A stretch of 64,000 nucleotides of DNA, taken from CAZSDU01 sp964429135 (GTDB lineage Bacteria > Bacteroidota > Bacteroidia > Bacteroidales > FEN-979). The notes beneath the pieces are model-generated. The model was not told the DNA's origin and ran no database searches. It was given only the letters and a program-made list of their open reading frames with translations. This document shows, one piece after another, positions 51,167 through 60,346 of the stretch. The first letter of the stretch is position 1. Every line of letters starts with the position of its first letter. Location: positions 1 to 64,000 of the forward strand of contig CAYSAU010000002.1 of the NCBI GenBank assembly GCA_964429135.1, given 5' to 3'. The translations under genes and the position numbers were made by a program.

Positions 51167-53440
51167 ATGAGGAAAGGAAAAGAGGAATCCAAGGCTGACT
51201 GGAGTGAGGTGACAAGTCAGTTAAATGAAATAAAAACCCGGTATCAAAGCCTGTATGAGAATTCCCTTGTTGGAATCGGCCTGGCCACACCCGATGGCCA
51301 GATTATCGAATCTAATGAAGCTTTTGCTGATATGCTGGGTTATACTCTGACCGAAATTAAAAGCATGAATTCAGGCAGTTTCTACAAAAACCCTGATGAT
51401 CGTGAAACCATCATGAAAATCCTGGCCTGTGATCAACATGTCCGTAATTTCGAAACGATACTGGTTTCAAAAAACCAGGAACAATTAAATGTTTTGCTGA
51501 ATATATCCTTGGTCAATATTGACCAGAAAACCTATTTTCAAACAAGTTGTTTAAATATTTCAGATAGAAAACAGAGTGAAGAAAAACTGAGAATGAGTGA
51601 GGAAAAATACCGCACTTTATTTAATAATTCAGCAATCGCAATCGGAATACGTAAAGCAGATGGTAGTTATGTTGAGTTTAATGAATCCTATAGCAAAATG
51701 CTGGGCTATAGTGCCGAAGCGTTAAAAGTGATGAAAACCATTGATATAACCCATCCCGATGACATTGAAATATCGAAAACAAACATGAAAATGGTTGCAG
51801 AGGGCCGGTTACCGATGTCTGTTTACGAGAAACGTTATATTCATAAGGATGGTCATGTGATCTGGGGGAGTGTTTGTATTCAGCCATTAAGAGATATTCA
51901 AAATAACATCACGGCTTTATTGGGATCCGTGATTGACATTACCGAACGAAAAAAAAACGAACAGGCATTATTTGAAAGTGAAGAACGTTTCCGTGCGCTG
52001 CATAACGCTTCATTTGGAGGAATAGCCATCCACGACAAGGGGGTCATCATTGACTGTAATCAGGGACTCGCGGATATGACAGGTTATGCCATGGATGAAC
52101 TGAAAGGAATGAACGGACTGTTGCTGATTCCTGATCACACTCGTGAAAATGTTATCCAGATGATTCAAGCCGGCCATGAACAAGCTTACGAATCCATTTG
52201 TATAAGAAAGGATAAGCGAGAATTTCCTATCAGAATAGAAAGCCGTAACATCCCATATAGAGGAAAAACAGTAAGGGTGACAGAATTCAGGGATATCACT
52301 GAGCAGAAGAAATATGAAATGGAGATCAGGGAAAGCGATAAGATGAAAACAGCCTTTATACAGAACATCTCCCATGAAATTCGAACTCCGCTTAACAGTA
52401 TTTTAGGTTTTGGAGAATTCTGGATGGAATCGGATCTCACCCCTGTAGAACGGATAAAGTATTTTAATTCGATTCAAAGGTCAAGCGATCGCCTGATGAA
52501 TACCGTGAACGATTACATTGACATGGCCATGATCGTTTCGGGTACGATAAAAGTTAACTTTACTGATTTCAAACTGCTTTCGTCGATTTTTTACATTATT
52601 GATAAGGCAAGGTATCAATGTCTGGATAAACATCTGGAGTTTGATGCTGATTTTCCTGTCGAAAACGGAGATCTGATACTCCGGTCGGATGTTGATCTCC
52701 TTAGGAAAATCATTAGCGAACTGCTTGAGAATGCCATAAAATTTACCTCAAAAGGGAAGATCAGTATAGGTTGTCAGATCCTTGATAACCATTTGCTGTT
52801 TTGGGTAAAAGATACCGGCCAAGGCATCGCTGAGGATAAGGTTCAGAAGATTTTTGAAATATTTACACAGGAAGAAATGGCCATGACACGAGGTCATGAA
52901 GGCAGTGGACTGGGACTTTCCATTGTCAAAGGGTTAACAAGTTTGTTGAAGGGAGTGATCTGGGTGGAATCAGAAAAAAACAGGGGTTCAGCCTTCTATT
53001 TTAAGATTCCTTACCAAAAACTTAAACAGGAAGAAAATCCAGACTTGAAATGCACTGAAAATATTTCTGTTTTTTCAAAACCTTTAATACTCATAGCAGA
53101 AGATGATGAGTCAAATGTCGAGTATTTGGAAGTAGTGTTAAAAAAATCCGGTTTGGATTTTCTCCATGCTGCAGATGGAAAGGATGCCGTTGAGCAATGC
53201 ACGAAAAACCGGGAAATAACCCTGGTTCTGATGGATATTAAAATGCCTGTCATGAATGGTCTGGAGGCTACGAGGAGGATCAAGGAATTCCGACCCGATC
53301 TTCCTGTAATTGCTCTAACTGCCTATGCCCAGATGGGAGATGAACAAATGATATTGGAGGCCGGTTGTGATGATTATTGCCCCAAACCCATCAGGCCGGA
53401 AGTATTGAAAAAGCTAATAAAAAAACATACCAAGGAGTAG
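51167..53440 (+). CDS. Soluble hybrid histidine kinase with three PAS domains and receiver
   Basis: 757 residues from the ATG at 51167; a TTG nine bases upstream is in frame. Three PAS/PAC units cover about residues 20-140, 150-270 and 275-395. The HisKA box is FIQNISHEIRTPLNSILGF, then the HATPase N-box LLENAIKFTSKG, G1 DTGQGIAED and G2 GSGLGLSIVKGL. The C-terminal receiver has the phospho-acceptor in LMDIKMPVMNG and the Lys in CPKPI. No membrane segment is visible, so the signal is probably sensed in the cytoplasm. No response regulator gene is adjacent. Confidence 0.93.
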   Translation: MRKGKEESKADWSEVTSQLNEIKTRYQSLYENSLVGIGLATPDGQIIESNEAFADMLGYTLTEIKSMNSGSFYKNPDDRETIMKILACDQHVRNFETILVSKNQEQLNVLLNISLVNIDQKTYFQTSCLNISDRKQSEEKLRMSEEKYRTLFNNSAIAIGIRKADGSYVEFNESYSKMLGYSAEALKVMKTIDITHPDDIEISKTNMKMVAEGRLPMSVYEKRYIHKDGHVIWGSVCIQPLRDIQNNITALLGSVIDITERKKNEQALFESEERFRALHNASFGGIAIHDKGVIIDCNQGLADMTGYAMDELKGMNGLLLIPDHTRENVIQMIQAGHEQAYESICIRKDKREFPIRIESRNIPYRGKTVRVTEFRDITEQKKYEMEIRESDKMKTAFIQNISHEIRTPLNSILGFGEFWMESDLTPVERIKYFNSIQRSSDRLMNTVNDYIDMAMIVSGTIKVNFTDFKLLSSIFYIIDKARYQCLDKHLEFDADFPVENGDLILRSDVDLLRKIISELLENAIKFTSKGKISIGCQILDNHLLFWVKDTGQGIAEDKVQKIFEIFTQEEMAMTRGHEGSGLGLSIVKGLTSLLKGVIWVESEKNRGSAFYFKIPYQKLKQEENPDLKCTENISVFSKPLILIAEDDESNVEYLEVVLKKSGLDFLHAADGKDAVEQCTKNREITLVLMDIKMPVMNGLEATRRIKEFRPDLPVIALTAYAQMGDEQMILEAGCDDYCPKPIRPEVLKKLIKKHTKE

Positions 53441-53442
53441 CA

Positions 53443-54120
53443 TTAGGAGGATTTGACCACCCTTCCGTCTTCCAGGACAATGATACGATGAGCTTTTTCA
53501 ACTACCCTTTGATCATGGGTTGAAAAAATAAAGGTAATTCGTTCTTCATGGTTGAGTTTTTCCATGATTTCCAGAAGGTTTCTTGTTGCAACTGAATCAA
53601 GGTTGGCAGTGGGTTCATCGGCAAGAATAAACCTTGGATGCGAGGCCAGCGCACGGGCCACGGCCACACGTTGTTGCTGACCGCCTGAGAGTTTAGAAGG
53701 GCGGCTATGGATTCGCTCTCCCAGTCCGACGGCTTCAAGCAGATCCATTGCCCGCTTTTGACGTTTCATCCGGGGTATTTTTTGAAGATGCATGATAAAT
53801 TCAACATTTTCGAGGGCAGTAAGGACGGGAATAAGGTTGTATGACTGGAATACGAATCCGATATGGTGTAACCTGAAGTTGATCAGTTTTCGGCTCCCGA
53901 GTTTGGTGATATCTTCCTCGCCAATCAGGATGCTTCCGCTGTCGGGTTTATCAAGTCCCCCAATCATGTTGAGCAAGGTGGTTTTTCCGGATCCTGAAGG
54001 CCCCACGATGGCAGTAAATTCCCCTTGTTCGAAGGAAAGGTCGATCCCGCTAAGGGCATGGACTTTCACCTCGGAATCCTGATAACTTTTACTAAGGTTT
54101 TTTATGGTTATGATGCTCAT
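53443..54120 (-). CDS. ABC transporter ATP-binding protein (LolD/MacB type)
   Basis: 225 residues. Walker A GPSGSGKT, the MacB/LolD-type QSYNLIPVLTALENVEF, signature LSGGQQQRVAVARAL and Walker B FILADEP are all present. Such ATPases drive FtsX-type permeases that extract or export lipoproteins and other molecules from the inner membrane. It follows the two permease genes by 9 bases in a five-gene minus-strand operon. Its stop lies 3 bases from the converging histidine kinase stop. Confidence 0.92.
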   Translation of the reverse strand: MSIITIKNLSKSYQDSEVKVHALSGIDLSFEQGEFTAIVGPSGSGKTTLLNMIGGLDKPDSGSILIGEEDITKLGSRKLINFRLHHIGFVFQSYNLIPVLTALENVEFIMHLQKIPRMKRQKRAMDLLEAVGLGERIHSRPSKLSGGQQQRVAVARALASHPRFILADEPTANLDSVATRNLLEIMEKLNHEERITFIFSTHDQRVVEKAHRIIVLEDGRVVKSS

Positions 54121-54128
54121 ACGTCTGA

Positions 54129-55355
54129 TTATTCGTTACGGATAGACTCAGCAGGCCTCAGCCGGAGCGCCCGCCTGGCAGGATAAATGGAAGCCAATAT
54201 CCCGGTGGCAATGACCATCAGGCTTAGGTTGATAAAAAAGATCAGGTCAATGGAAGGGTAAAGGATGGGATTATAACCGATTTTTTCAAACCCCTCGGCC
54301 AGGGAACCCAGGTTGATCCCGGTATGTCTGGTATAAAATGTAATCATACTTCCAAGGATGATTCCGATGATACCACCGGTAAGGGATAGAAATACTGACT
54401 CAAGCATGATCAGGGTAAACACCCGCTGTTTATTCATGCCAATGGCTGTTAGCATGCCCAGTTCCCTGCTGCGCTCCAGAATCGCCATCAGCATGGTGTT
54501 AATAATACCGAAACCAAGAGCGAGCATAATGATTCCCATGAACAGGTACAGCCATAAATCCATGAAGTCACTCATCATGCCAAGCACGGGATCAATTTCT
54601 TTCCAGTTCTGCACTTGCAGGTTGGGGAAGAGCTTTTTTAACATCCCTTGGGTGGCCTCCGTCATCTTGGCATCCTTCATCCGGATAGCAATTTCATGAC
54701 AGACTCTGGGATCGGCATTCAACAGGGGAAGGATATCTCTCTTGTCAACGAAAATATTCATTTCATCAAATACGGAGTTGCTGGTACGGTAGATACCGCA
54801 TATTCTGAAAGCGCTGCCGGTAAGGTTTCCTTGCATGTCCTGAAAAGTGAGCACAAGCTTGGAATGGAGTTTTACTTTTAGCTTCTTCGCCAGGGCTTTT
54901 CCGATTACCACCGGAATACCCCTTGACGCTTCAAACCATTGACCACAGGAATCTGCAATCAGGGTGTGTATATCTGTGACCTGGCTTTCTTTTTGCGGAT
55001 CAACGCCGGTCACCATTACCCCGCTGCTGGCATTGGCGCTGCCAGCCATAGATATAAATTTAATCCTTGCCGACCATGCCTGGATGCTACTGTTAGTATC
55101 GAGGATATTTTCAAGTCTTTCGAGATCTCCCTTGATGAAATATTGCACATCCTGGTCTTCAGCATATGCTTTGTGATGTATCTGGAGGTGTGACGTTTCC
55201 CTGCTTACGGCTTCCCTGACCCTTTGATCGGCAGTTCCTTTCATTACAGCCGATGAAAATATACCGCCCATCAAACCTAAAGCAATGGCCATGACCACCA
55301 CGAAGCTGCGCATCTGGTTTCTCCATACATTTTTCCAGGCAATGATCCAGATCAT
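54129..55355 (-). CDS. FtsX-type ABC transporter permease, second of two
   Basis: 408 residues with one N-terminal and three C-terminal membrane spans, a periplasmic domain between them, and MLMAILERSRELGMLTAIGM in the FtsX domain. The C-terminal PARRALRLRPAESIR is the cytoplasmic ending typical of LolC/E and MacB permeases. It sits 9 bases from both neighbours, so it probably forms a heterodimer with the next permease. Confidence 0.9.
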   Translation of the reverse strand: MIWIIAWKNVWRNQMRSFVVVMAIALGLMGGIFSSAVMKGTADQRVREAVSRETSHLQIHHKAYAEDQDVQYFIKGDLERLENILDTNSSIQAWSARIKFISMAGSANASSGVMVTGVDPQKESQVTDIHTLIADSCGQWFEASRGIPVVIGKALAKKLKVKLHSKLVLTFQDMQGNLTGSAFRICGIYRTSNSVFDEMNIFVDKRDILPLLNADPRVCHEIAIRMKDAKMTEATQGMLKKLFPNLQVQNWKEIDPVLGMMSDFMDLWLYLFMGIIMLALGFGIINTMLMAILERSRELGMLTAIGMNKQRVFTLIMLESVFLSLTGGIIGIILGSMITFYTRHTGINLGSLAEGFEKIGYNPILYPSIDLIFFINLSLMVIATGILASIYPARRALRLRPAESIRNE

Positions 55356-55364
55356 ATCTTTTGT

Positions 55365-56585
55365 TTAACGTCTGATGGCATTCATCACTTTAAGCTTCCT
55401 GATCCTCATGACAGGCAACAGCATTACCAGCACGAGGATGGCCAATACTACCAAGGATTGGGAGATAAAATAAGAGGTTTCCCATGCAGCAGGCATGATG
55501 GGTTCAAAACCCATTCTGATCGTCGTCTCAGCCATCTCTCCACTCAAAGGAATGGGGTGAATAAAAAAGTAGTAAATCAGTGGCAAGGCTGCCATTATTC
55601 CGCTGATCATACCAAGCAATCCAAGGAAAAGGGTCTCGGCAATAAGGATAACAATCAACTGACCTTTCTGCATCCCGATGGCTATCATCATACCGAATTC
55701 TCTCTGGCGTTCATTCAGCATCATCAGCATGGTTCCAAAGATACCGAAACCAACAATCATATATAAAATACCCAGCATGATGAGTCCCGAAGCGCTGTCG
55801 GCCCTGATCTGTTGTACCATATCCGGCATCATCTCATCCCAGGTCATCACTTCGTAGATCTGAGAATCTAGTTCCCGCTTCAGGGAGTTGGCGGTTGTAG
55901 CATAGGTATCAGGTTCTGTGACATTGAAAGCAATGGATGTAACCAATGAATCTGCGCTGAAAAGATTACGGGCTGAAGTCAGGCTGAGAAAGATCAGCCG
56001 GCTGTCGAGATCAGGAGAGGGAAAGCTGAGAATGCCTCTTACCGGAAAAACACCGGCAGCGCTGGATCCTCTATATCCCTGACCGATGATCACAAGGGTG
56101 TCACCGATATCAATACGCAAATACTTTGCCAATCGCTGTGAGACCAAAGCCCCGATATCATCTGCCACGAGGTAATGACCCTTCACCAGCTTTTTAGCCA
56201 GGGATGTCAGCCCGTTCTCAGATACCGGGTCAATCCCGTTGACCATCACCCCCTTTGTTTGCAAACCATAGGAAGCCAGCGCAAAGGATTCCAAACGGGC
56301 TGTATACCCGTCTGATCCGGGCAAAGTACTCAGGGTCTTTTCCAGTTCCGGGCGACAGATAAATCCATTGTTCAGGATCTGGTCAGCCCAGTAACCTTTG
56401 GCATGAAGCTGGAAATATCCCGAATAAGCATGCACGATGTTGTTTACCATCAGGTCATAACTGCCCAGTTGAAAGGCTCGCATAACCAGGGCGAACCAAA
56501 TGGCAAAGAATACCGATGCTGCAGTGATCAATGTACGGCGTTTGTTACGCCAGAGGTTTCGCCAGGCAATACGGATCACCTCCAT
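55365..56585 (-). CDS. FtsX-type ABC transporter permease, first of two
   Basis: 406 residues. The start IAWRNLWRNKRRTLITAASVFFAIW and the FtsX segment MLMMLNERQREFGMMIAIGM are family signatures; the periplasmic domain is about residues 45-270. Shared layout with the next gene suggests the two arose by duplication. The upstream LolA-like gene ends 2 bases before it. Confidence 0.9.
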   Translation of the reverse strand: MEVIRIAWRNLWRNKRRTLITAASVFFAIWFALVMRAFQLGSYDLMVNNIVHAYSGYFQLHAKGYWADQILNNGFICRPELEKTLSTLPGSDGYTARLESFALASYGLQTKGVMVNGIDPVSENGLTSLAKKLVKGHYLVADDIGALVSQRLAKYLRIDIGDTLVIIGQGYRGSSAAGVFPVRGILSFPSPDLDSRLIFLSLTSARNLFSADSLVTSIAFNVTEPDTYATTANSLKRELDSQIYEVMTWDEMMPDMVQQIRADSASGLIMLGILYMIVGFGIFGTMLMMLNERQREFGMMIAIGMQKGQLIVILIAETLFLGLLGMISGIMAALPLIYYFFIHPIPLSGEMAETTIRMGFEPIMPAAWETSYFISQSLVVLAILVLVMLLPVMRIRKLKVMNAIRR

Positions 56586-56587
56586 GA

Positions 56588-57334
56588 TTATTTAAGATTT
56601 TTCATATTTTGTTGGGAGAAAAATGAATCATCAAGCGGAACATTGAATTTTGCACTCAGAATCCTGACAATGGTTTTCTGGCTTGGTTTATTTTCAGGGA
56701 TGATCTCAAATCTTGTGGGGATCTTCCGATCATGCATCATCCGGATTTCGGAGAGGAGGTGAGTTTTGACTTTTGTGCCATCCTCGTCAAAGTATTCTGC
56801 CCTGAGCTCATAGTATTCAGTTTTACTGATCCAAAGAATGATCTTTCCCCAGACTACTGCGGCACCTTCCCTGGGGTCGAGCTGTATCCGGTAACAATCG
56901 TAGCCCGATACAATTTCACTCCCGATGATCCGGTGGGAATAATCCAAGACTACCGACGATTCTTTAAGGATATCATCATTGGTATAATCCGAACCCATCC
57001 AACCCTGCGACATCATCGAAGGGGGCAATTTGATCATGCGGTTGATGGTTGGGTTCCAGCTCCACATGTCATTTTTCAGCTTTAAAAAAGATTGTCCGCT
57101 TTCTTTAGCCGGTTCAGTGATCAGGGTCATGGAGAGATCCCGCCCTTTACCCCAACTCTTGAAAGAGACTGTTCGCTGCCAAGCCGGCCTGACGATCTTC
57201 ATTTCCATCACGCTGATGCTCGTCAACCCCTGCATGAGGTCATCTGCCCGCTTGACGATCTCCCTGGCGTCCTGGGAAAATCCTGAAAATACAAAGTTGG
57301 TTATAGAAATAAATAAAAAAATGACAAAACGCAT
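56588..57334 (-). CDS. LolA-like outer-membrane lipoprotein-sorting family protein
   Basis: 248 residues with a signal peptide. The mature part shows the LolA-like pattern AREIVKRADDLMQGLTSISVMEMKI and MWSWNPTINRMIKLPPSMM, then DYTNDDILKES and the beta strands of a LolA/VioE-type half-barrel. Proteins of this group are found with exporters and outer-membrane barrels, and may shuttle lipids or lipoproteins through the periplasm. It lies between the barrel gene and the permeases. Confidence 0.85.
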   Translation of the reverse strand: MRFVIFLFISITNFVFSGFSQDAREIVKRADDLMQGLTSISVMEMKIVRPAWQRTVSFKSWGKGRDLSMTLITEPAKESGQSFLKLKNDMWSWNPTINRMIKLPPSMMSQGWMGSDYTNDDILKESSVVLDYSHRIIGSEIVSGYDCYRIQLDPREGAAVVWGKIILWISKTEYYELRAEYFDEDGTKVKTHLLSEIRMMHDRKIPTRFEIIPENKPSQKTIVRILSAKFNVPLDDSFFSQQNMKNLK

Positions 57335-57361
57335 CTTTACTTTTTTAATATGAACTTTCGG

Positions 57362-58639
57362 TTAGAAACTCCACTTCACCCTTACTGCTCCCATTAGTGT
57401 CTGAAAATACACATCTTCCGTCTGGAGACCGCTTCCTTTAAAACGACCGTTAAAATACTGAAAAAACAGACTCAGATCAATATTTTGTTTCAGGCTGTAA
57501 TTTAACGTCGGGCCGATATAATACCCTTTCAAATCAGGAAAGTACATACATCCAAGGGAGGCATCAAAAAGCGGGGTTATGGGATATGATCCCATCAGGA
57601 AGATATTCCATTCCGTGAAGGAAAGCATTTTTGGAGAAGCAGGAGCCTGGTAAATCAGCATGATGTTTTCAGGCTGATAACCCGCGGGAAGCTGGTTGTA
57701 GAACACCTGGAAAGTCAGCGCGATGGAATTGGAAAAGGTGTAGTCGGCCCCCACCGTGGCCAGCAAAACACCAGAAGTATCGCTGAAATTTTTTTTTGGT
57801 TGATAATAACTCAGTTCTCCGCGAAATGCAGCCTTACTGATATTCCCTGACCATCCAGCTCCAAACACATAATCCTGGTCATCCACCAGCCCGGCAAGGA
57901 ATTGGAAATCATAACTTCCTGCATTGAACCTTCCCAGTCCGGCCAGGGTGATTTTTCCCTGATGATTCCATTTCGAAGCAAGTTCCAGAACTGAAGTAGA
58001 GGTGGGATAATACTGTAAGCGGGCAGCATCGCTACCTGGTCTTTCGGGGTAATCCACATCGAAATAAGAATAAGTGTTGAAAATATCATTGGGGTTCCAT
58101 ACAATGGCCTGCCCCCAATTGATCCGCTGGCGACCGGCAGTCAGTTGAACTTTTCCTGCTGTAACCGAAATCCAGGCACGGTCAAATTGAGTAAGTAAGG
58201 CAAAGGAAGATCCCGAAACAATATCCCATGTCATGTTGACCAGGCCATTATCACTGAATAAAATTCCCTTATAAGCAGGATTGGTCATCAAGGATTGTCC
58301 GAAAAGAAAACGGTTACGCATCCCAATTCCCAGACTGAATACTTTACCGGGATCCCAGCGGAAATCAAGTCGGTTATTGATCTGGTTATCCAGTATCCAG
58401 GGATCTTTTATTTTACTGAACTGAAAAAGCTGCATATCATCAAGATAGCCCTTGAACTGCCAGGAACGGACTACACTGTCCTGAGCTGAGAGCCTTAACG
58501 GGCTGCCTAAGCAAAGCGCTAAGAATAGGATTAATGATGAAAAAGTCTTTGCATTCACCCGATAAAAATAGTGAGAATTTAGCTTCAGAAACATGGAAAA
58601 TTTCATCCGGAGAAAATTGCGAAAAGCATTAGAAACCAC
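57362..58639 (-). CDS. Outer-membrane beta-barrel protein of the export operon, DUF1302-like
   Basis: 425 residues in the longest frame; the start may be the ATG at 58594 (MFLKLNSHYF), which puts a signal peptide (cleaving near LSAQDS) closer to the N-terminus. The mature part is almost entirely alternating beta strands with aromatic ends and finishes in KWSF, a barrel-closing aromatic. INWGQAIVWNPNDIFNTY resembles the conserved start region of DUF1302/porin-like partners of LolA-like operons. It is the first gene of the operon and may be the outer-membrane exit or acceptor. Confidence 0.7.
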   Translation of the reverse strand: MVSNAFRNFLRMKFSMFLKLNSHYFYRVNAKTFSSLILFLALCLGSPLRLSAQDSVVRSWQFKGYLDDMQLFQFSKIKDPWILDNQINNRLDFRWDPGKVFSLGIGMRNRFLFGQSLMTNPAYKGILFSDNGLVNMTWDIVSGSSFALLTQFDRAWISVTAGKVQLTAGRQRINWGQAIVWNPNDIFNTYSYFDVDYPERPGSDAARLQYYPTSTSVLELASKWNHQGKITLAGLGRFNAGSYDFQFLAGLVDDQDYVFGAGWSGNISKAAFRGELSYYQPKKNFSDTSGVLLATVGADYTFSNSIALTFQVFYNQLPAGYQPENIMLIYQAPASPKMLSFTEWNIFLMGSYPITPLFDASLGCMYFPDLKGYYIGPTLNYSLKQNIDLSLFFQYFNGRFKGSGLQTEDVYFQTLMGAVRVKWSF

Positions 58640-58772
58640 TGGAATGTCTAAAGCTTGTGGGTTCTTCTTTGGCTGCCTCTTAGGATTCGTTATTGTCGCT
58701 GGTTATTCAGAACGGAGTTCCCACTGCATTTCAGTTTCATAGATTCCTGCTTGAGGGTTAGGTAAAATAAAC

Positions 58773-58810
58773 AAGGGTTTCAGTTGCTATTTTCTGAAAC
58801 CCTTTTTTTT
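58773..58810. terminator. Hairpin after tRNA-Val, bidirectional terminator type
   Basis: AAGGGTTTCAG and CTGAAACCCTT form a perfect 11-bp stem around a 10-base loop. On the plus strand eight T follow. On the minus strand, downstream of tRNA-Val, the sequence TTGTTTATTTT follows the stem. No plus-strand gene ends here, so the tRNA is the likely user. Confidence 0.7.
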
Positions 58811-58815
58811 ACTGG

Positions 58816-58890
58816 TGGGAGCAACAGGATTCGAACCTGTGACCCCCTGCTTGTAAGGCAGGTGCTCTGAACCGGCTGAGCTATGCTCCC
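58816..58890 (-). tRNA. tRNA-Val (TAC)
   Basis: Read on the minus strand, the acceptor is GGGAGCA with TGCTCCC, discriminator A, and an encoded CCA follows at 58813-58815. The anticodon stem CCTGC/GCAGG encloses loop CTTACAA, giving anticodon TAC. The T arm is ACAGG-TTCGAAT-CCTGT. The D arm is GCTC...GAGC. Confidence 0.93.
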
Positions 58891-58934
58891 GAAATGAGGG
58901 TGCAAAGATAAAAATTAATTCTGATTCCAGTGTT

Positions 58935-59390
58935 TTATTTTGGGAGCAAACCAAAGAATTTTCGAAGTCCCCGATGAAATTTATGTATGCTTGTCACAGG
59001 TTCCGTCCACATCAGGATACATTCCTTAATCACGAGGTTCAATGGTTTGCCTTTCAGGTATTCTAGTACTTCCGGTGTTTCCGACGTTTGTTGTATCCAT
59101 AGATGATCAATCCCTTTTTCCAGGGCGTCTTTAACCACCTGAAGCGTTTGTTTTTTTGGCGTAATGACCAAAAGGTTTCTGACATCGAGGGGGAGGGATG
59201 TCACGGAATGAAAACAGGGTTCCCCGTCCACCTGATCGGTATGCGGATTAATGGGATAAACCTGATAACCTTTTTCTTTTAATTCCTTGTAAACCGTATA
59301 CCCCATTTTTTTAGGGTCACGGGAAACCCCGGCAATAGCTATCTTTCGGGCATCAAAGAATTGCTCTATGGCTTTTCTGCTTGTTTTCAT
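58935..59390 (-). CDS. CoA-binding (YccU-like) protein
   Basis: 151 residues with a Rossmann fold of the CoA-binding-domain type: IAIAGVSRDPKKMGYTVYKELKEKG, YPINPHTDQVDGEPC and LWIQQTSE. Function of the stand-alone members is unknown; binding of CoA or a nucleotide is inferred from the fold. It lies 8 bases after the PfkB kinase gene. Confidence 0.85.
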   Translation of the reverse strand: MKTSRKAIEQFFDARKIAIAGVSRDPKKMGYTVYKELKEKGYQVYPINPHTDQVDGEPCFHSVTSLPLDVRNLLVITPKKQTLQVVKDALEKGIDHLWIQQTSETPEVLEYLKGKPLNLVIKECILMWTEPVTSIHKFHRGLRKFFGLLPK

Positions 59391-59398
59391 AAATTCGG

Positions 59399-60334
59399 CT
59401 ATGAATTGATTATTACTTGTGCGGCAAATTCTTTTGAGATATAATTATCATAATGCATACAAATTTCCTGAGCAAAGGCAACCCCCATTCCGATCATGGC
59501 TGCCCAATCAGGAAATTCCAGCTTGTCCAGTGGCTTCCTTTCAATGCCGCTGGCAAACAGATAATACAGTAATCCGGCATTAAAACCATCTCCGGCCCCA
59601 ATGGTACTTAAGGGGCTGATGGTTTTGTTTTTAAATACATGATGCAAGCTTTCGGTAAATAATTCCACGGTATCACGGGTAGTATAGATCAAACGATGGC
59701 ATCCTGCCTTTTTAACCTGACTGTATGCCTCCATTCCATGATGGGATCCGAAAATATTCAGGAAATCCTCATCTGATCCCCTCACCAGATCAGCCATGGA
59801 GATATTCTCAAGAAGAGCTGGTTTTAGAATCTTAAGATCAGCCATGTGAGGTGTTCTGAAATTTGGATCATATAGTATCGTGGCACCTATGTCTTTCCCT
59901 TTCAGAATAAAGGATCTGATTTTTTCTCTGATTCCCGGGCTAAGGGCATAAATGGATCCATAAGCGATCAGATCCTCAGTGCTGATTTCCGGGAATGAAA
60001 TGTTGAGTCTTTCTGTCGGAAAATCCTTATAAAATGAATAGGAAGCATCTTGATCCTCATCTAGCATAGCCAGTGCCAGAGCAGTTTTCCCGAACTGATA
60101 ACGATCAATATAACGAATGGACACCCCCTGACTTTGAAGAAACTGAGCGATCAGGTCACCGGCGGCATCAAGGCCGAAATCAGTAATCAGTTCCACAGGG
60201 ACCTTACATAAACCCAGGGAAACGGAGGTGTTGAGCAAGGCCCCACCTGGTTTTGCAGCCATCACCTTACCGTCCTTAAATATGATATCAAGGAGGGATT
60301 CGCCGATACAATAAACACCCTGCTTCTTTTGCAT
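59399..60334 (-). CDS. PfkB-family sugar kinase (fructokinase-like)
   Basis: 311 residues. The start VYCIGESLLDIIF, the substrate region KPGGALLNTSVSLG, and the ATP/anion-hole motif TIGAGDGFNAGLLYYL (catalytic Asp in GAGD) define the family. The sugar could be fructose or a related ketose; it is not decidable here. It is 12 bases after dnaX in the same direction. Confidence 0.9.
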   Translation of the reverse strand: MQKKQGVYCIGESLLDIIFKDGKVMAAKPGGALLNTSVSLGLCKVPVELITDFGLDAAGDLIAQFLQSQGVSIRYIDRYQFGKTALALAMLDEDQDASYSFYKDFPTERLNISFPEISTEDLIAYGSIYALSPGIREKIRSFILKGKDIGATILYDPNFRTPHMADLKILKPALLENISMADLVRGSDEDFLNIFGSHHGMEAYSQVKKAGCHRLIYTTRDTVELFTESLHHVFKNKTISPLSTIGAGDGFNAGLLYYLFASGIERKPLDKLEFPDWAAMIGMGVAFAQEICMHYDNYISKEFAAQVIINS

Positions 60335-60346
60335 AATGCTTCTGCC

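Noticed and set aside
58703..58783. A 26-codon minus-strand frame ending in ETEMQWELRSE before a stop, downstream of tRNA-Val
   Set aside because: The stretch looks somewhat protein-like, but it would have to start at CTG inside the terminator hairpin and has no ribosome-binding signal or recognised homologue. It may be the remnant of a gene end.
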